From an uncultured Acetobacteraceae bacterium (GTDB lineage Bacteria; Pseudomonadota; Alphaproteobacteria; Acetobacterales; Acetobacteraceae): 5,578 nucleotides of DNA. The position numbers and the translations under genes are program-made. Numbering within the stretch: the stretch's first letter is position 1; each line of letters opens with the position of its first letter. Of the stretch, positions 1 through 5,578 are shown piece after piece. The notes beneath the pieces were generated by a model, which ran no database searches, was not told the DNA's origin, and worked only from the letters and a program-made list of their open reading frames with translations. The DNA lies in contig CAIMEK010000356.1 in assembly GCA_903839965.1 (NCBI GenBank), forward strand, positions 1 to 5,578. The letters run 5' to 3'.

Positions 1-3000
1 CCTCTCCCCCGGCGACACCTCCGGCCGTTCCCTGCAAGACGCCCTCGCAGCCCTCTATCGCCACGGCATCGACCCCGACTGGAACAGCCTCCACCCCAAC
101 ACCCGCAAAACCCGCCTCCCCACCTATCCCTGGCAGCGCACCGTCCTGTTGCTGCCGCCGCGGGAGCAAGCCAGGCCAGCCGGCGGCGATCCGCTGACGC
201 CGCGGCGCCTCGACAGCCCGTTGCCGCAGGCGCTGTTCGAGACGCGGCTCGGCGCCGATGCGCCGGCCTTCCTCGGCGCCCATCGCGTCGGCGGCGAGGT
301 CGTGGTGCCGCTGGCCGTGCTGACCGGGCTGGTGCTGCGCGCGGCGGCAAGCCTGGGCCACCCCGGGCTGCGGGAATTTTCCCTCGGCACGCGCCTGGCG
401 TTGCCCGAGGACGGTTCGCGGCGCGTCCAGCTCGTCTTCGAGCCGCCGGAAGAAGGACACCGGGTGGTCACCCTGCACAGCCGCGGCGCGGATGGCGAAT
501 GGCTGCTGCACGCCCGCGGCGCAGTCGGCCCCGCCGTGCCCCCGGCGCCCACTGAGGGTCTGGCGGCGGCCCGGCGGCACTGCCTCGAGCCGCTCGACAT
601 CGCCGCCTTCCGGGCGGCGGCCGCCCGCGCCGGCATCGTGCTGGAGCCGCCCTTCGACGGCCTGCGGCGGCTGTGGCGCGGCGACGACGCCGTGCTCGGC
701 GAGGTGGCGGCGGCCCCGGACCTGCCCGACGGCGTGCTGCTCGACGCCTGCCTGCAGACCGCCTTCGCGCTGGCGCCGCCCGATGGCACGGCCTGGCTGC
801 CGACCCGCTTGGAGGCACTGGCGCTGACCGCCCGAGCAACCACGGTCTGGGTGGCGACCCGGCTGCTGCAGCGCGACACCGGGACACTGCGCGTCGGCCT
901 CGAGCTGTATGACGCCGCCGGCAACCGGCTCGGCGGGGTGGCCTCGTTCGAGCTGCGCGCGGACGTGGCGCCCGACGAAATCGCCGGCCTGTGCTACCGT
1001 ATCGGCTGGGTCGAGCTGCCGCGGCCCGCGCCGGGCGCCCGGGATGGCGCGCTCGGCAGCCTGCCCACCGCGGCCGCCGCGCTGCGGGAGGCGCTGGCGA
1101 GCGCCGAGGGTGCGGCCTACGCGGCGGCGCTGGCCGACATCGAGGATCATGCCGCCGCGCAGGCCCGGCGCGCCCTGCTGGCGCTCGGCTGGAACGGCCT
1201 GGCTTCGGCCGCTCCGGAGTCGTGGCCGGACCGGCTGGGCATTGCCCCGCACCGACGCGGCCTGTTGCGCCGCGTGCTCGCCATCGCCGGAGTGGCGGAG
1301 ACCGCCTACTGCCCGCTGGCGCCGCCCGACATCGTCGCCGCGCAGGACCGGTTGGCCGCTCGCCATCCGGTCGCCGCCACTGAACTGGTGCTGCTCAATC
1401 GCTGCGGCGCGGCGCTGGCGGACGTGCTGCGCGGCCAGGCCGACCCGTTGCCACTGCTGTTCCCCGGCGGCGACAGCACCGACGCGCTGGCGCTGTACAC
1501 GCGCTCGCCGTGGGCGCGCAGCATGAACCAGTGCCTGGCCGGTGCGGTCACCGACCTGGTGGCGCAGCGCGGCGCGGCGCCGCTGCGGGTGCTGGAAATC
1601 GGCGGCGGCACCGGGGCAACCACGGCGCTGCTGCTGCCGCTGTTGCCGCCCGGCAGCGACTACACGTTCACCGACATTTCCCCCCGCTTCACGCGGGCAG
1701 CGCAGGCGCGTTTCGCCGGCGTGGTGGCGCGCCCGCTCGACATCGAACGCGACCCGGCGACCCAGGGCTTCGCGCCGGGCGGTTATAAGTTGGTGATCGC
1801 CGCCAATGTCCTGCACGCCACCGCCGACCTCGCCGCCGCGTTTCGCCATGCGGCGGGGCTGCTGGCGCCGGGCGGCGTGCTGGGACTGATCGAGGGCACC
1901 GGCCCGCTGGCCTGGGGCGATCTGACCTTCGGCCTCACCGACGGTTGGTGGCGCTTCGCCGACACCGCGTTGCGCCCCGACTACCCGATGATCCCGCTGC
2001 CACGCTGGCGCACCCTGCTGCGCGCGAACGGCTTCGCCGAATGCGTCGCCTTCGATCCGGCGGAGCAGCCGAACGGCAGCCGGTTCCAGCAGGCCGTGCT
2101 GGTCGCCAGGCGGGAGGCGCAGGCCGCCGGCCGCTGGCAGGTGCTCGGGAACGCTGCCGCGGCGACGGCGTTGGGCGCGGCCCTCGGTCCGGCACCGCCG
2201 CAGGCGCCGCTTGCCGGCGTGGTGGTGGCGGCGCTGCCCGGCGACCTCCCGGCGAACGGCCCGGAGCCCTGGCTGCGGCTGGCCCTCGAAACGGTACAGG
2301 CGCGGTTGCACGCCGGCGATGCTGTGCCGCTGTGGCTGCTGACCGCGGGCAGCGCCCCGCTGGGCGAGGGCGGTACACCGGCCGGACTGGACGGCGGCAC
2401 GCTGCGGGGGCTGCTGCGGGCGCTCCGGCGCGAACAACCCGACATCGCCTGCACTTTGCTGGACCTGCCCGCCTGTCCCGATGCGGTCGATATCGCCGAC
2501 GCCGTGCGCCTCATGCTGGCCGGCGCCGGTGGAGAGGACGAGCTTGCCCTGCGGGCCGGCCGCGTCTTCGCAGCCCGGCTGGAGCGCGCCGGCCCACCGC
2601 ATCCCGCCCTGCTGGGCAGCCCGTTCCGCCTGGAAATCGGCGAGTCCGGCCGGATCGACAGCCTGCACGTCGCCGCCATGCCGGTGCCCGCCGCCGCAGC
2701 CGACGGGATTGTCGTCGAGACGCAGGCGATCGGCGTCAATTTCCGTGACGTGCTGACGGCACTCGGCAGCTATCCCGGCGAGGCCGGGGCGCTCGGGCAG
2801 GAATGCGCTGGCCGGGTCGTGGCCGCAGGGCCGCGGGCCGGCTTCGCGGTCGGCGAGGCAGTCATGGCGATCGGCGCCGGCGCCATGGCCAGCCATCTGC
2901 GCATCCCGGCGGAGTTCGCCGTGCGGCTGCCGGCGGGGCTCGGCATCGCCGCGGCGGCCGCCCAGCCGGTCGCCTATGTGACCGCCTTGCACGCCCTGCT

Positions 3001-4711
3001 GGAAACGGCGGCGCTGCGCCCGGGCGAGACGGTGCTGGTGCATGCTGCCGCCAGCGGTACCGGGCTGGCCTGCCTGCGGGTCGCCCGGGCGCTGGGGGCG
3101 CGCGTGTTCGCCACCGCCAGTGAAGGCAAGCGCGTCCTGCCGGCGGCCGAAGGCGCCGAAGCGGTCTTCGATTCGCGCAGCACCGATTTCGCCGCGGCGG
3201 TGCTGGCGGCGACCGCGGGCCGCGGCGTCGACGTGGTGGTCAATGCCCTGAGCGGGCCAGGCTTCATCACGGCGAGCCTGGCCAGCCTCGCGCCGGGCGG
3301 GCGCTTCGTCGAACTCGGCCAGCGCGGCATCCTCGATGCCGCCGAAATGCACGCCCGCCGGCCCGACATCCGCTACGCCCGCCTCGATCTTGCCGGCGCC
3401 ACGCGCCACGAGCCGGCGGCGATCGGCCGCCTGCTGCGCACCGCCGCGCGCTGGTTGGCGGAGGGCAGGGTCGTACCCCTGCCGGCGCATCTTTATCCGG
3501 TGGAACAGGCCACCGCGGCGCTGCGCCTGATGGAGCACGGCCGGCACACCGGCAAGCTGGTGCTGACGCGGGCGCCCGCCCCGGCGCCCTGGCGCGGTAC
3601 CTGGCTGATCACCGGCGGGCTGGGCGGGCTGGGTCTGGCAGTGGCGGGCTGGCTGGCCGAACACGGCGTGGCGCGCGTGCTGCTGGTGGGGCGGCATGCG
3701 CCCGGGCCGGCGGCGTCGGCGGAGCTGGATCGGCTGCGCGCCGCCGGCGCGGTAGTGGAGGTGCGGCTGGCCGATGTATGCGACCGCACGGCGCTGGCGG
3801 CGGTGGTGGCCGAGGCTGGGGCGGCGCTGCGCGGCGTGGTGCATGCGGCCGGGGTGCTGGACGACGGCACGCTGGCGCAACTGGACTGGCCGCGCTTCGC
3901 CGCGGTGCTGGCGCCGAAGGTGGCCGGAGCGCGCCACCTGCACGAACTGACCGCCGGGTGCGCCTTGGATGCATTCGTGCTGTTCAGTTCGGCGGCGGCG
4001 CTGCTGGGCAATGCCGGGCAGGCCAACCATGCGGCGGCGAATGCCTGGCTGGACGCCTTGGCGCAGCACCGCCACGCCCGTGGCCTGCCCGCCCTCGCCA
4101 TCAACTGGGGCGCCTGGGCCGATATCGGCGCCGCCGCCGGTACGCTCGGCGAACTCGCCCAACGCGGGCTGCGTTCGATCCCGGTGCGGCTTGCCCTGAC
4201 CGCCCTGCAACGCGCCGTCGAGCGCAACGAGCCGGCGCTCGGCGTGGTTGGCGTGGACTGGCCGGTGTTGCTGGCCCGCGGCGACGCGACGTCGCGCTAT
4301 TTCGGGACCTGCGCGGGCCAGGCGAAGCCGCCGGCAATGGCGGCCGAACCGGACTGGCGCGACCTGCCGCCGTCCCACCGCATGGATGCCGTGCTGGCCA
4401 AGGTCACCGCGGAAGTGGCGCAGGTGCTCGGCATGCTTCCCACCGCCCTCGAGCCCGATGCCCGGTTCTTCGAGGCGGGCATGGACAGCCTCACCGCCAT
4501 CGAGGCGCGGCACCGGTTGCAGAAGGCATTCGCGGCGAAGCTGAGCGCCACGGTGGCGCTCGACCATCCCACGCCGCGGGCGTTGGCGCAGCACCTGCTG
4601 AGCCTGCTGCAGCCAGCCACGCCAGCGGACGCCGAGGCTCCGCCGGACGAGGCCACGCTGGCCGCCCGGCTGACGGCGCGGCTCGATGCCCTCACGGATC
4701 TCGGCGCATGA
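1..4711 (+). CDS. Type I modular polyketide synthase, 5'-partial ([KS-AT]-DH-cMT-psiKR-ER-KR-ACP)
   Basis: This is the C-terminal part of a large cytoplasmic multienzyme that carries out one round of polyketide extension with alpha-methylation and full beta-reduction. The frame is open from base 2 (first full codon) to the TGA at 4709-4711, giving 1569 visible residues, numbered from base 2 here and below. A TTG at 149 could be taken as a start, but the reading frame upstream encodes a recognisable post-AT linker ending in LPTYPWQR (116-139), so the gene really begins left of the window. Domain order is post-AT linker, DH, cMT, structural KR half, ER, KR, ACP, short tail. The AT core is not visible, so the extender unit cannot be read; a module with its own cMT usually takes malonyl-CoA. 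No frameshift or in-frame stop was found. Three domains have substitutions at important residues, listed in their own entries. The product is unknown. PKS identity is certain from the motifs. Confidence 0.97.
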   Translation, partial: LSPGDTSGRSLQDALAALYRHGIDPDWNSLHPNTRKTRLPTYPWQRTVLLLPPREQARPAGGDPLTPRRLDSPLPQALFETRLGADAPAFLGAHRVGGEVVVPLAVLTGLVLRAAASLGHPGLREFSLGTRLALPEDGSRRVQLVFEPPEEGHRVVTLHSRGADGEWLLHARGAVGPAVPPAPTEGLAAARRHCLEPLDIAAFRAAAARAGIVLEPPFDGLRRLWRGDDAVLGEVAAAPDLPDGVLLDACLQTAFALAPPDGTAWLPTRLEALALTARATTVWVATRLLQRDTGTLRVGLELYDAAGNRLGGVASFELRADVAPDEIAGLCYRIGWVELPRPAPGARDGALGSLPTAAAALREALASAEGAAYAAALADIEDHAAAQARRALLALGWNGLASAAPESWPDRLGIAPHRRGLLRRVLAIAGVAETAYCPLAPPDIVAAQDRLAARHPVAATELVLLNRCGAALADVLRGQADPLPLLFPGGDSTDALALYTRSPWARSMNQCLAGAVTDLVAQRGAAPLRVLEIGGGTGATTALLLPLLPPGSDYTFTDISPRFTRAAQARFAGVVARPLDIERDPATQGFAPGGYKLVIAANVLHATADLAAAFRHAAGLLAPGGVLGLIEGTGPLAWGDLTFGLTDGWWRFADTALRPDYPMIPLPRWRTLLRANGFAECVAFDPAEQPNGSRFQQAVLVARREAQAAGRWQVLGNAAAATALGAALGPAPPQAPLAGVVVAALPGDLPANGPEPWLRLALETVQARLHAGDAVPLWLLTAGSAPLGEGGTPAGLDGGTLRGLLRALRREQPDIACTLLDLPACPDAVDIADAVRLMLAGAGGEDELALRAGRVFAARLERAGPPHPALLGSPFRLEIGESGRIDSLHVAAMPVPAAAADGIVVETQAIGVNFRDVLTALGSYPGEAGALGQECAGRVVAAGPRAGFAVGEAVMAIGAGAMASHLRIPAEFAVRLPAGLGIAAAAAQPVAYVTALHALLETAALRPGETVLVHAAASGTGLACLRVARALGARVFATASEGKRVLPAAEGAEAVFDSRSTDFAAAVLAATAGRGVDVVVNALSGPGFITASLASLAPGGRFVELGQRGILDAAEMHARRPDIRYARLDLAGATRHEPAAIGRLLRTAARWLAEGRVVPLPAHLYPVEQATAALRLMEHGRHTGKLVLTRAPAPAPWRGTWLITGGLGGLGLAVAGWLAEHGVARVLLVGRHAPGPAASAELDRLRAAGAVVEVRLADVCDRTALAAVVAEAGAALRGVVHAAGVLDDGTLAQLDWPRFAAVLAPKVAGARHLHELTAGCALDAFVLFSSAAALLGNAGQANHAAANAWLDALAQHRHARGLPALAINWGAWADIGAAAGTLGELAQRGLRSIPVRLALTALQRAVERNEPALGVVGVDWPVLLARGDATSRYFGTCAGQAKPPAMAAEPDWRDLPPSHRMDAVLAKVTAEVAQVLGMLPTALEPDARFFEAGMDSLTAIEARHRLQKAFAAKLSATVALDHPTPRALAQHLLSLLQPATPADAEAPPDEATLAARLTARLDALTDLGA
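2..187 (+). other. End of AT domain / post-AT linker
   Basis: Residues 1-62 match the conserved segment that follows an acyltransferase in cis-AT PKS modules: a helix (residues about 11-22), then a GIDPDW element, then LPTYPWQR at residues 39-46, the linker that wraps back onto the KS-AT didomain. This implies a KS and AT immediately upstream in the same protein. The catalytic AT residues and the specificity motif are outside the window. Codon choice in this stretch is unlike the rest of the gene (38 of 49 codons end in C over 2-148). Confidence 0.85.
188..985 (+). other. Dehydratase (DH) domain
   Basis: Double-hotdog dehydratase that removes water from the beta-hydroxyacyl-ACP. The catalytic His lies in an HxxxGxxxxP motif (HRVGGEVVVP, His94, codon at 281). 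The catalytic Asp lies in the second hotdog in LLDACLQ (Asp248, codon at 743), matching the usual DxxxQ. Both catalytic residues are therefore kept. Departures from the family: the usual PGA after the His motif is PLA, and the YGPxF motif that lines the active site reads LEPPF (residues 214-218, from 641), losing the Tyr and Gly. The opening HPLLG motif reads DPLTP. The domain is probably functional but divergent; a weakened DH is possible. Confidence 0.88.
1000..2110 (+). other. C-methyltransferase (cMT) domain
   Basis: SAM-dependent methyltransferase that methylates the alpha carbon of the ACP-bound beta-ketoacyl chain. The N-terminal lid part (about residues 333-515) ends with the family signature FPGGDS followed by LYTRSPWARSMN. 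The Rossmann core starts with the SAM-binding glycine motif VLEIGGGTG (residues 530-538, from 1589), then YTFTDIS, then NVLHAT, and later LTDGWWRF. His605 (1814) in NVLHAT and Glu631 (1892) in IEGTG match the conserved His-Glu pair proposed as catalytic in PKS C-methyltransferases. All motifs look intact, so this cMT is expected to be active. It sits between DH and ER, the normal position in bacterial and fungal modules of this kind. Confidence 0.93.
2129..2584 (+). other. Structural (non-catalytic) KR subdomain, psiKR
   Basis: Residues about 710-861 resemble the truncated, cofactor-free KR half that precedes the ER in fully reducing modules and packs against the catalytic KR half. Recognisable elements are PLWLLTAGS, GLLRALRREQPDI and a closing segment LRAGRVFAARL just before the ER. 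No TGGxGxxG nucleotide motif or Ser-Tyr-Lys residues are present, as expected for this structural unit. It has no reaction of its own. Confidence 0.82.
2612..3568 (+). other. Enoylreductase (ER) domain
   Basis: Medium-chain dehydrogenase/reductase fold that reduces the alpha,beta-double bond with NADPH. It opens with FRLEIGESG and GVNFRDVLTALGSYPG, then LGQECAGRV, and ends with GRHTGKLVLT before the KR. The nucleotide-binding loop reads HAAASGTG, where most family members have HAAAGGVG (Ser1018 at 3053). Tyr924 (2771) aligns, by motif and spacing, with the Tyr that in modular PKS ERs marks a 2S alpha-methyl outcome (Tyr241 of the spinosyn ER); this is inference. Asp1129 (3386) matches the spinosyn ER Asp444, but the partner position (Lys422 there, in GKTD) is Gln1107 (3320, in ELGQRG), so the proposed proton-donor Lys is missing. 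Activity is likely but uncertain. Confidence 0.93.
3590..4183 (+). other. Ketoreductase (KR) domain, B-type signature, catalytic Tyr replaced by His
   Basis: Short-chain dehydrogenase domain that reduces the beta-keto group with NADPH. The cofactor motif TGGLGGLG is at residues 1204-1211 (3611-3634). The LDD triplet of B-type (D-hydroxy-forming) KRs is at 1286-1288 (3857-3865), in AAGVLDDGTL. Lys1306 (3917), Ser1330 (3989) and Asn1347 (4040) match the catalytic set at the spacing known from the erythromycin KR (Lys at Tyr-37, Ser at Tyr-13, Asn at Tyr+4). The Tyr itself is His1343 (4028): the motif reads GQANHAAAN instead of GQxxYAAAN. The domain continues into INWGAWADIG. Everything else is intact, so this could be a tolerated lineage variant or a crippled KR. 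Confidence 0.93.
3614..3633 (+). repeat. Tandem 9-mer and short-loop G-quadruplex motif in the KR cofactor loop
   Basis: GGCGGGCTG occurs twice in a row (3614-3622 and 3623-3631), encoding Gly-Gly-Leu twice. As a result bases 3617-3633 form a canonical four-run G-quadruplex motif, GGGCTGGGCGGGCTGGG, with loops of 2, 1 and 2 bases on the coding strand. The protein motif explains the Gly-Gly-Leu repeat, but not the choice of GGG codons. Any folding or effect on transcription or translation is conjecture. Confidence 0.7.
4370..4609 (+). other. Acyl carrier protein (ACP) domain
   Basis: Four-helix carrier domain that holds the growing chain on a 4'-phosphopantetheine arm. The attachment Ser is Ser1496 (codon at 4487) in FFEAGMDSLTAIEARHRLQ, a near-consensus GxDSL motif. 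The third and fourth helices follow, with DHPTPRALAQHLL at the end. It is a single ACP at the C-terminus, so the chain must pass to a KS on another polypeptide, consistent with the KS that starts the next gene. It should be active after modification by a phosphopantetheinyl transferase. Confidence 0.96.
4616..4708 (+). other. C-terminal tail, likely docking helix
   Basis: After the ACP come about 31 residues: a Pro/Ala/Asp-rich linker, then a predicted helix ATLAARLTARLDALTDLGA. Its shape (Glu-rich lead-in, Leu every 3-4 residues) resembles the short tails that mediate recognition between a PKS C-terminus and the N-terminal helix of the next subunit. It is shorter than the classic actinobacterial docking domain of about 80-100 residues. 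The role is inferred from position and helix pattern only. Confidence 0.55.
4696..4711 (+). promoter_or_regulatory. ATGA stop-start overlap (translational coupling)
   Basis: The TGA of the first PKS gene (4709-4711) overlaps the ATG of the next (4708-4710). A GGA at 4696-4698, nine bases before the ATG, is the only Shine-Dalgarno-like sequence. The overlap suggests that the genes share one transcript and are translationally coupled, which would favour equal amounts of two proteins that work in sequence. No promoter or terminator lies between them. Confidence 0.85.
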
Positions 4712-5578
4712 GCGGCCAACCCGGCACCTCGCATGTGCTGGCCCGCGCCCTCGGCGCGATCGATCGGCTGCAGGCACGGCTGGACGCGGCGCAGGAGCCG
4801 GTCGCGGTGATCGGCCTGGGCTGCCGCTTGCCCGGCGCGCCCGATCCCGATGGGTTCTGGCGCCTGTTGCGCGACGGCGTGGATGCCGTCGCCGAGGTGC
4901 CGCCCGACCGCTGGGACGCGGCGGCGCTCTACCATCCCGAGCCGGCCACCCCAGGGCGGATGAACGTGCGACGGTTCGGCAGCGTCGGCGACCTGCGCCA
5001 ATTCGACGCCGCCTTCTTCGCCATTTCCCCGCGCGAGGCGGCGAGCCTCGACCCGCAGCAACGCCTGCTGCTGGAAGTCGCCTGGGAAGCCCTGGAGGAT
5101 GCCGGCATTCCCCCGGCCGGGCTCTCGGGCAGCGCCACCGGCGTGTTCGTCGCGGCCTGCGGCACCGACTACCTGCAACTGCTGCTGGCGCGCGGCGAGG
5201 CGGCGATCGACGCCTATTTCGCCTCCGGCACGGTGCACAGCATGGCCTCCGGCCGGCTCTCCTACATGCTCGGCCTGACCGGGCCGAGCCTGTCGGTGGA
5301 CACCGCCTGCTCGTCCTCGCTGGTGGCGGTGCACCTGGCCTGCCGGGCACTGCGCGCCGGGGAATGCGACATGGCGCTCGCCGGCGGCGTCAACCGCATC
5401 CTGCTGCCCACCTACGGCATCGCCTTCGCGCAGTCGCGCATGCTGTCGCCGGACGGCCGCTGCAAGGCGTTCGACGCTTCGGCGGACGGGTATGGGCGTG
5501 CGGAAGGCTGCGGGGTGGTGGTGCTGAAGCGGCTGTCGCAGGCGCGGACGGCGGGCGATCGGGTGCTGGCGGTGATCC
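4708..5578 (+). CDS. Type I modular polyketide synthase, 3'-partial (docking helix - KS ...)
   Basis: The next subunit of the assembly line; only its first 290 residues are in the window and the frame is still open at the right edge. The ATG at 4708 is chosen because it overlaps the previous stop and because about 30 residues of N-terminal helix (HVLARALGAIDRLQARLDAAQ) fit before the KS, a common docking arrangement. The ketosynthase starts at EPVAVIGLGCRLPG (residues 30-43), continues with DPQQRLLLE (115-123), and has the nucleophile Cys201 (5308) in the motif VDTACSSSL. GYGRAEGCGVVVLKRL (261-276) follows. The two catalytic His motifs (HGTGT and the later GHxE-type site) are beyond the window. 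The KS accepts the chain from the upstream ACP and condenses it with its own extender unit. Domains after the KS are unknown. The active-site segment looks fully functional. Confidence 0.96.
   Translation, partial: MSGQPGTSHVLARALGAIDRLQARLDAAQEPVAVIGLGCRLPGAPDPDGFWRLLRDGVDAVAEVPPDRWDAAALYHPEPATPGRMNVRRFGSVGDLRQFDAAFFAISPREAASLDPQQRLLLEVAWEALEDAGIPPAGLSGSATGVFVAACGTDYLQLLLARGEAAIDAYFASGTVHSMASGRLSYMLGLTGPSLSVDTACSSSLVAVHLACRALRAGECDMALAGGVNRILLPTYGIAFAQSRMLSPDGRCKAFDASADGYGRAEGCGVVVLKRLSQARTAGDRVLAVI

Noticed and set aside
149..151. TTG as the start of the first PKS gene
   Set aside because: The same frame is open to the window edge and encodes the conserved LPTYPWQR linker upstream, so this is an internal codon of a longer gene.
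124..924. Minus-strand open frame of 266 codons opposite the DH
   Set aside because: Ser/Arg/Ala-rich translation without motifs, fully antisense to a certain PKS domain.
2129..2584. A second catalytic ketoreductase between cMT and ER
   Set aside because: No TGGxGxxG motif and no Ser-Tyr-Lys set; it fits the known structural KR half of fully reducing modules.
1945..2748. Plus-strand open frame of 267 codons in another frame
   Set aside because: Arg/Ala/Gly-rich shadow of the cMT/psiKR/ER coding region; no domain recognised.
4609..4707. Terminator or promoter between the two PKS genes
   Set aside because: The genes overlap by four bases; the sequence here is coding and shows no hairpin followed by a T run.
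4297..5334. Long open frame of 345 codons on the minus strand
   Set aside because: It lies antisense to the ACP and KS coding regions, runs through the gene junction, and its translation is low-complexity with no recognised domain. Long antisense frames are expected in GC-rich genes.
1..5578. Mobile element, CRISPR array, tRNA or rRNA
   Set aside because: The whole window is explained by two PKS coding regions; no transposase, spaced direct repeats or RNA gene signatures were seen.

Overview
The window is an internal slice of a modular, cis-AT type I polyketide synthase (PKS) gene cluster. It is coding almost wall to wall on the + strand, with no intergenic gap. DNA is very GC-rich: I counted 103 of 148 bases at the left edge and 94 of 120 at 181-300. 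Tolerance of GAT, CAT and TTG codons, and the style of the ACP and docking sequences, suggest a high-GC Gram-negative (proteobacterium or myxobacterium) rather than Streptomyces. That taxonomic guess is weak.

Layout. Bases 1 to 4711 are the 3' part of a large PKS gene whose start, including its KS and most of its AT, lies to the left. The visible 1569 residues read: end of post-AT linker, dehydratase (DH), C-methyltransferase (cMT), a catalytically silent structural KR half, enoylreductase (ER), ketoreductase (KR), acyl carrier protein (ACP), and a short C-terminal tail likely used for docking. The gene ends in an ATGA overlap with a second PKS gene at 4708, of which only a short N-terminal docking-like helix and the first part of a ketosynthase (KS) are inside the window.

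How the genes work together. The first protein should extend a chain by one unit, methylate its alpha carbon from S-adenosylmethionine, and (if every domain works) reduce the beta carbon fully. Its ACP then passes the chain to the KS of the next protein. The product cannot be named from this window.

Points worth a second look. The KR has His in place of its catalytic Tyr. The ER has Gln in place of the conserved Lys. The DH lacks the usual YGP motif. So each beta-processing domain departs from consensus at one key site while its other hallmark residues are kept. Base composition and wobble choice also change sharply along the assembly line (C-ending codons before about base 148, G-ending codons in the KR core and at the right edge), which suggests a mosaic built by recombination or gene conversion. 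I see no transposon, RNA gene, CRISPR or clear novel non-PKS system.
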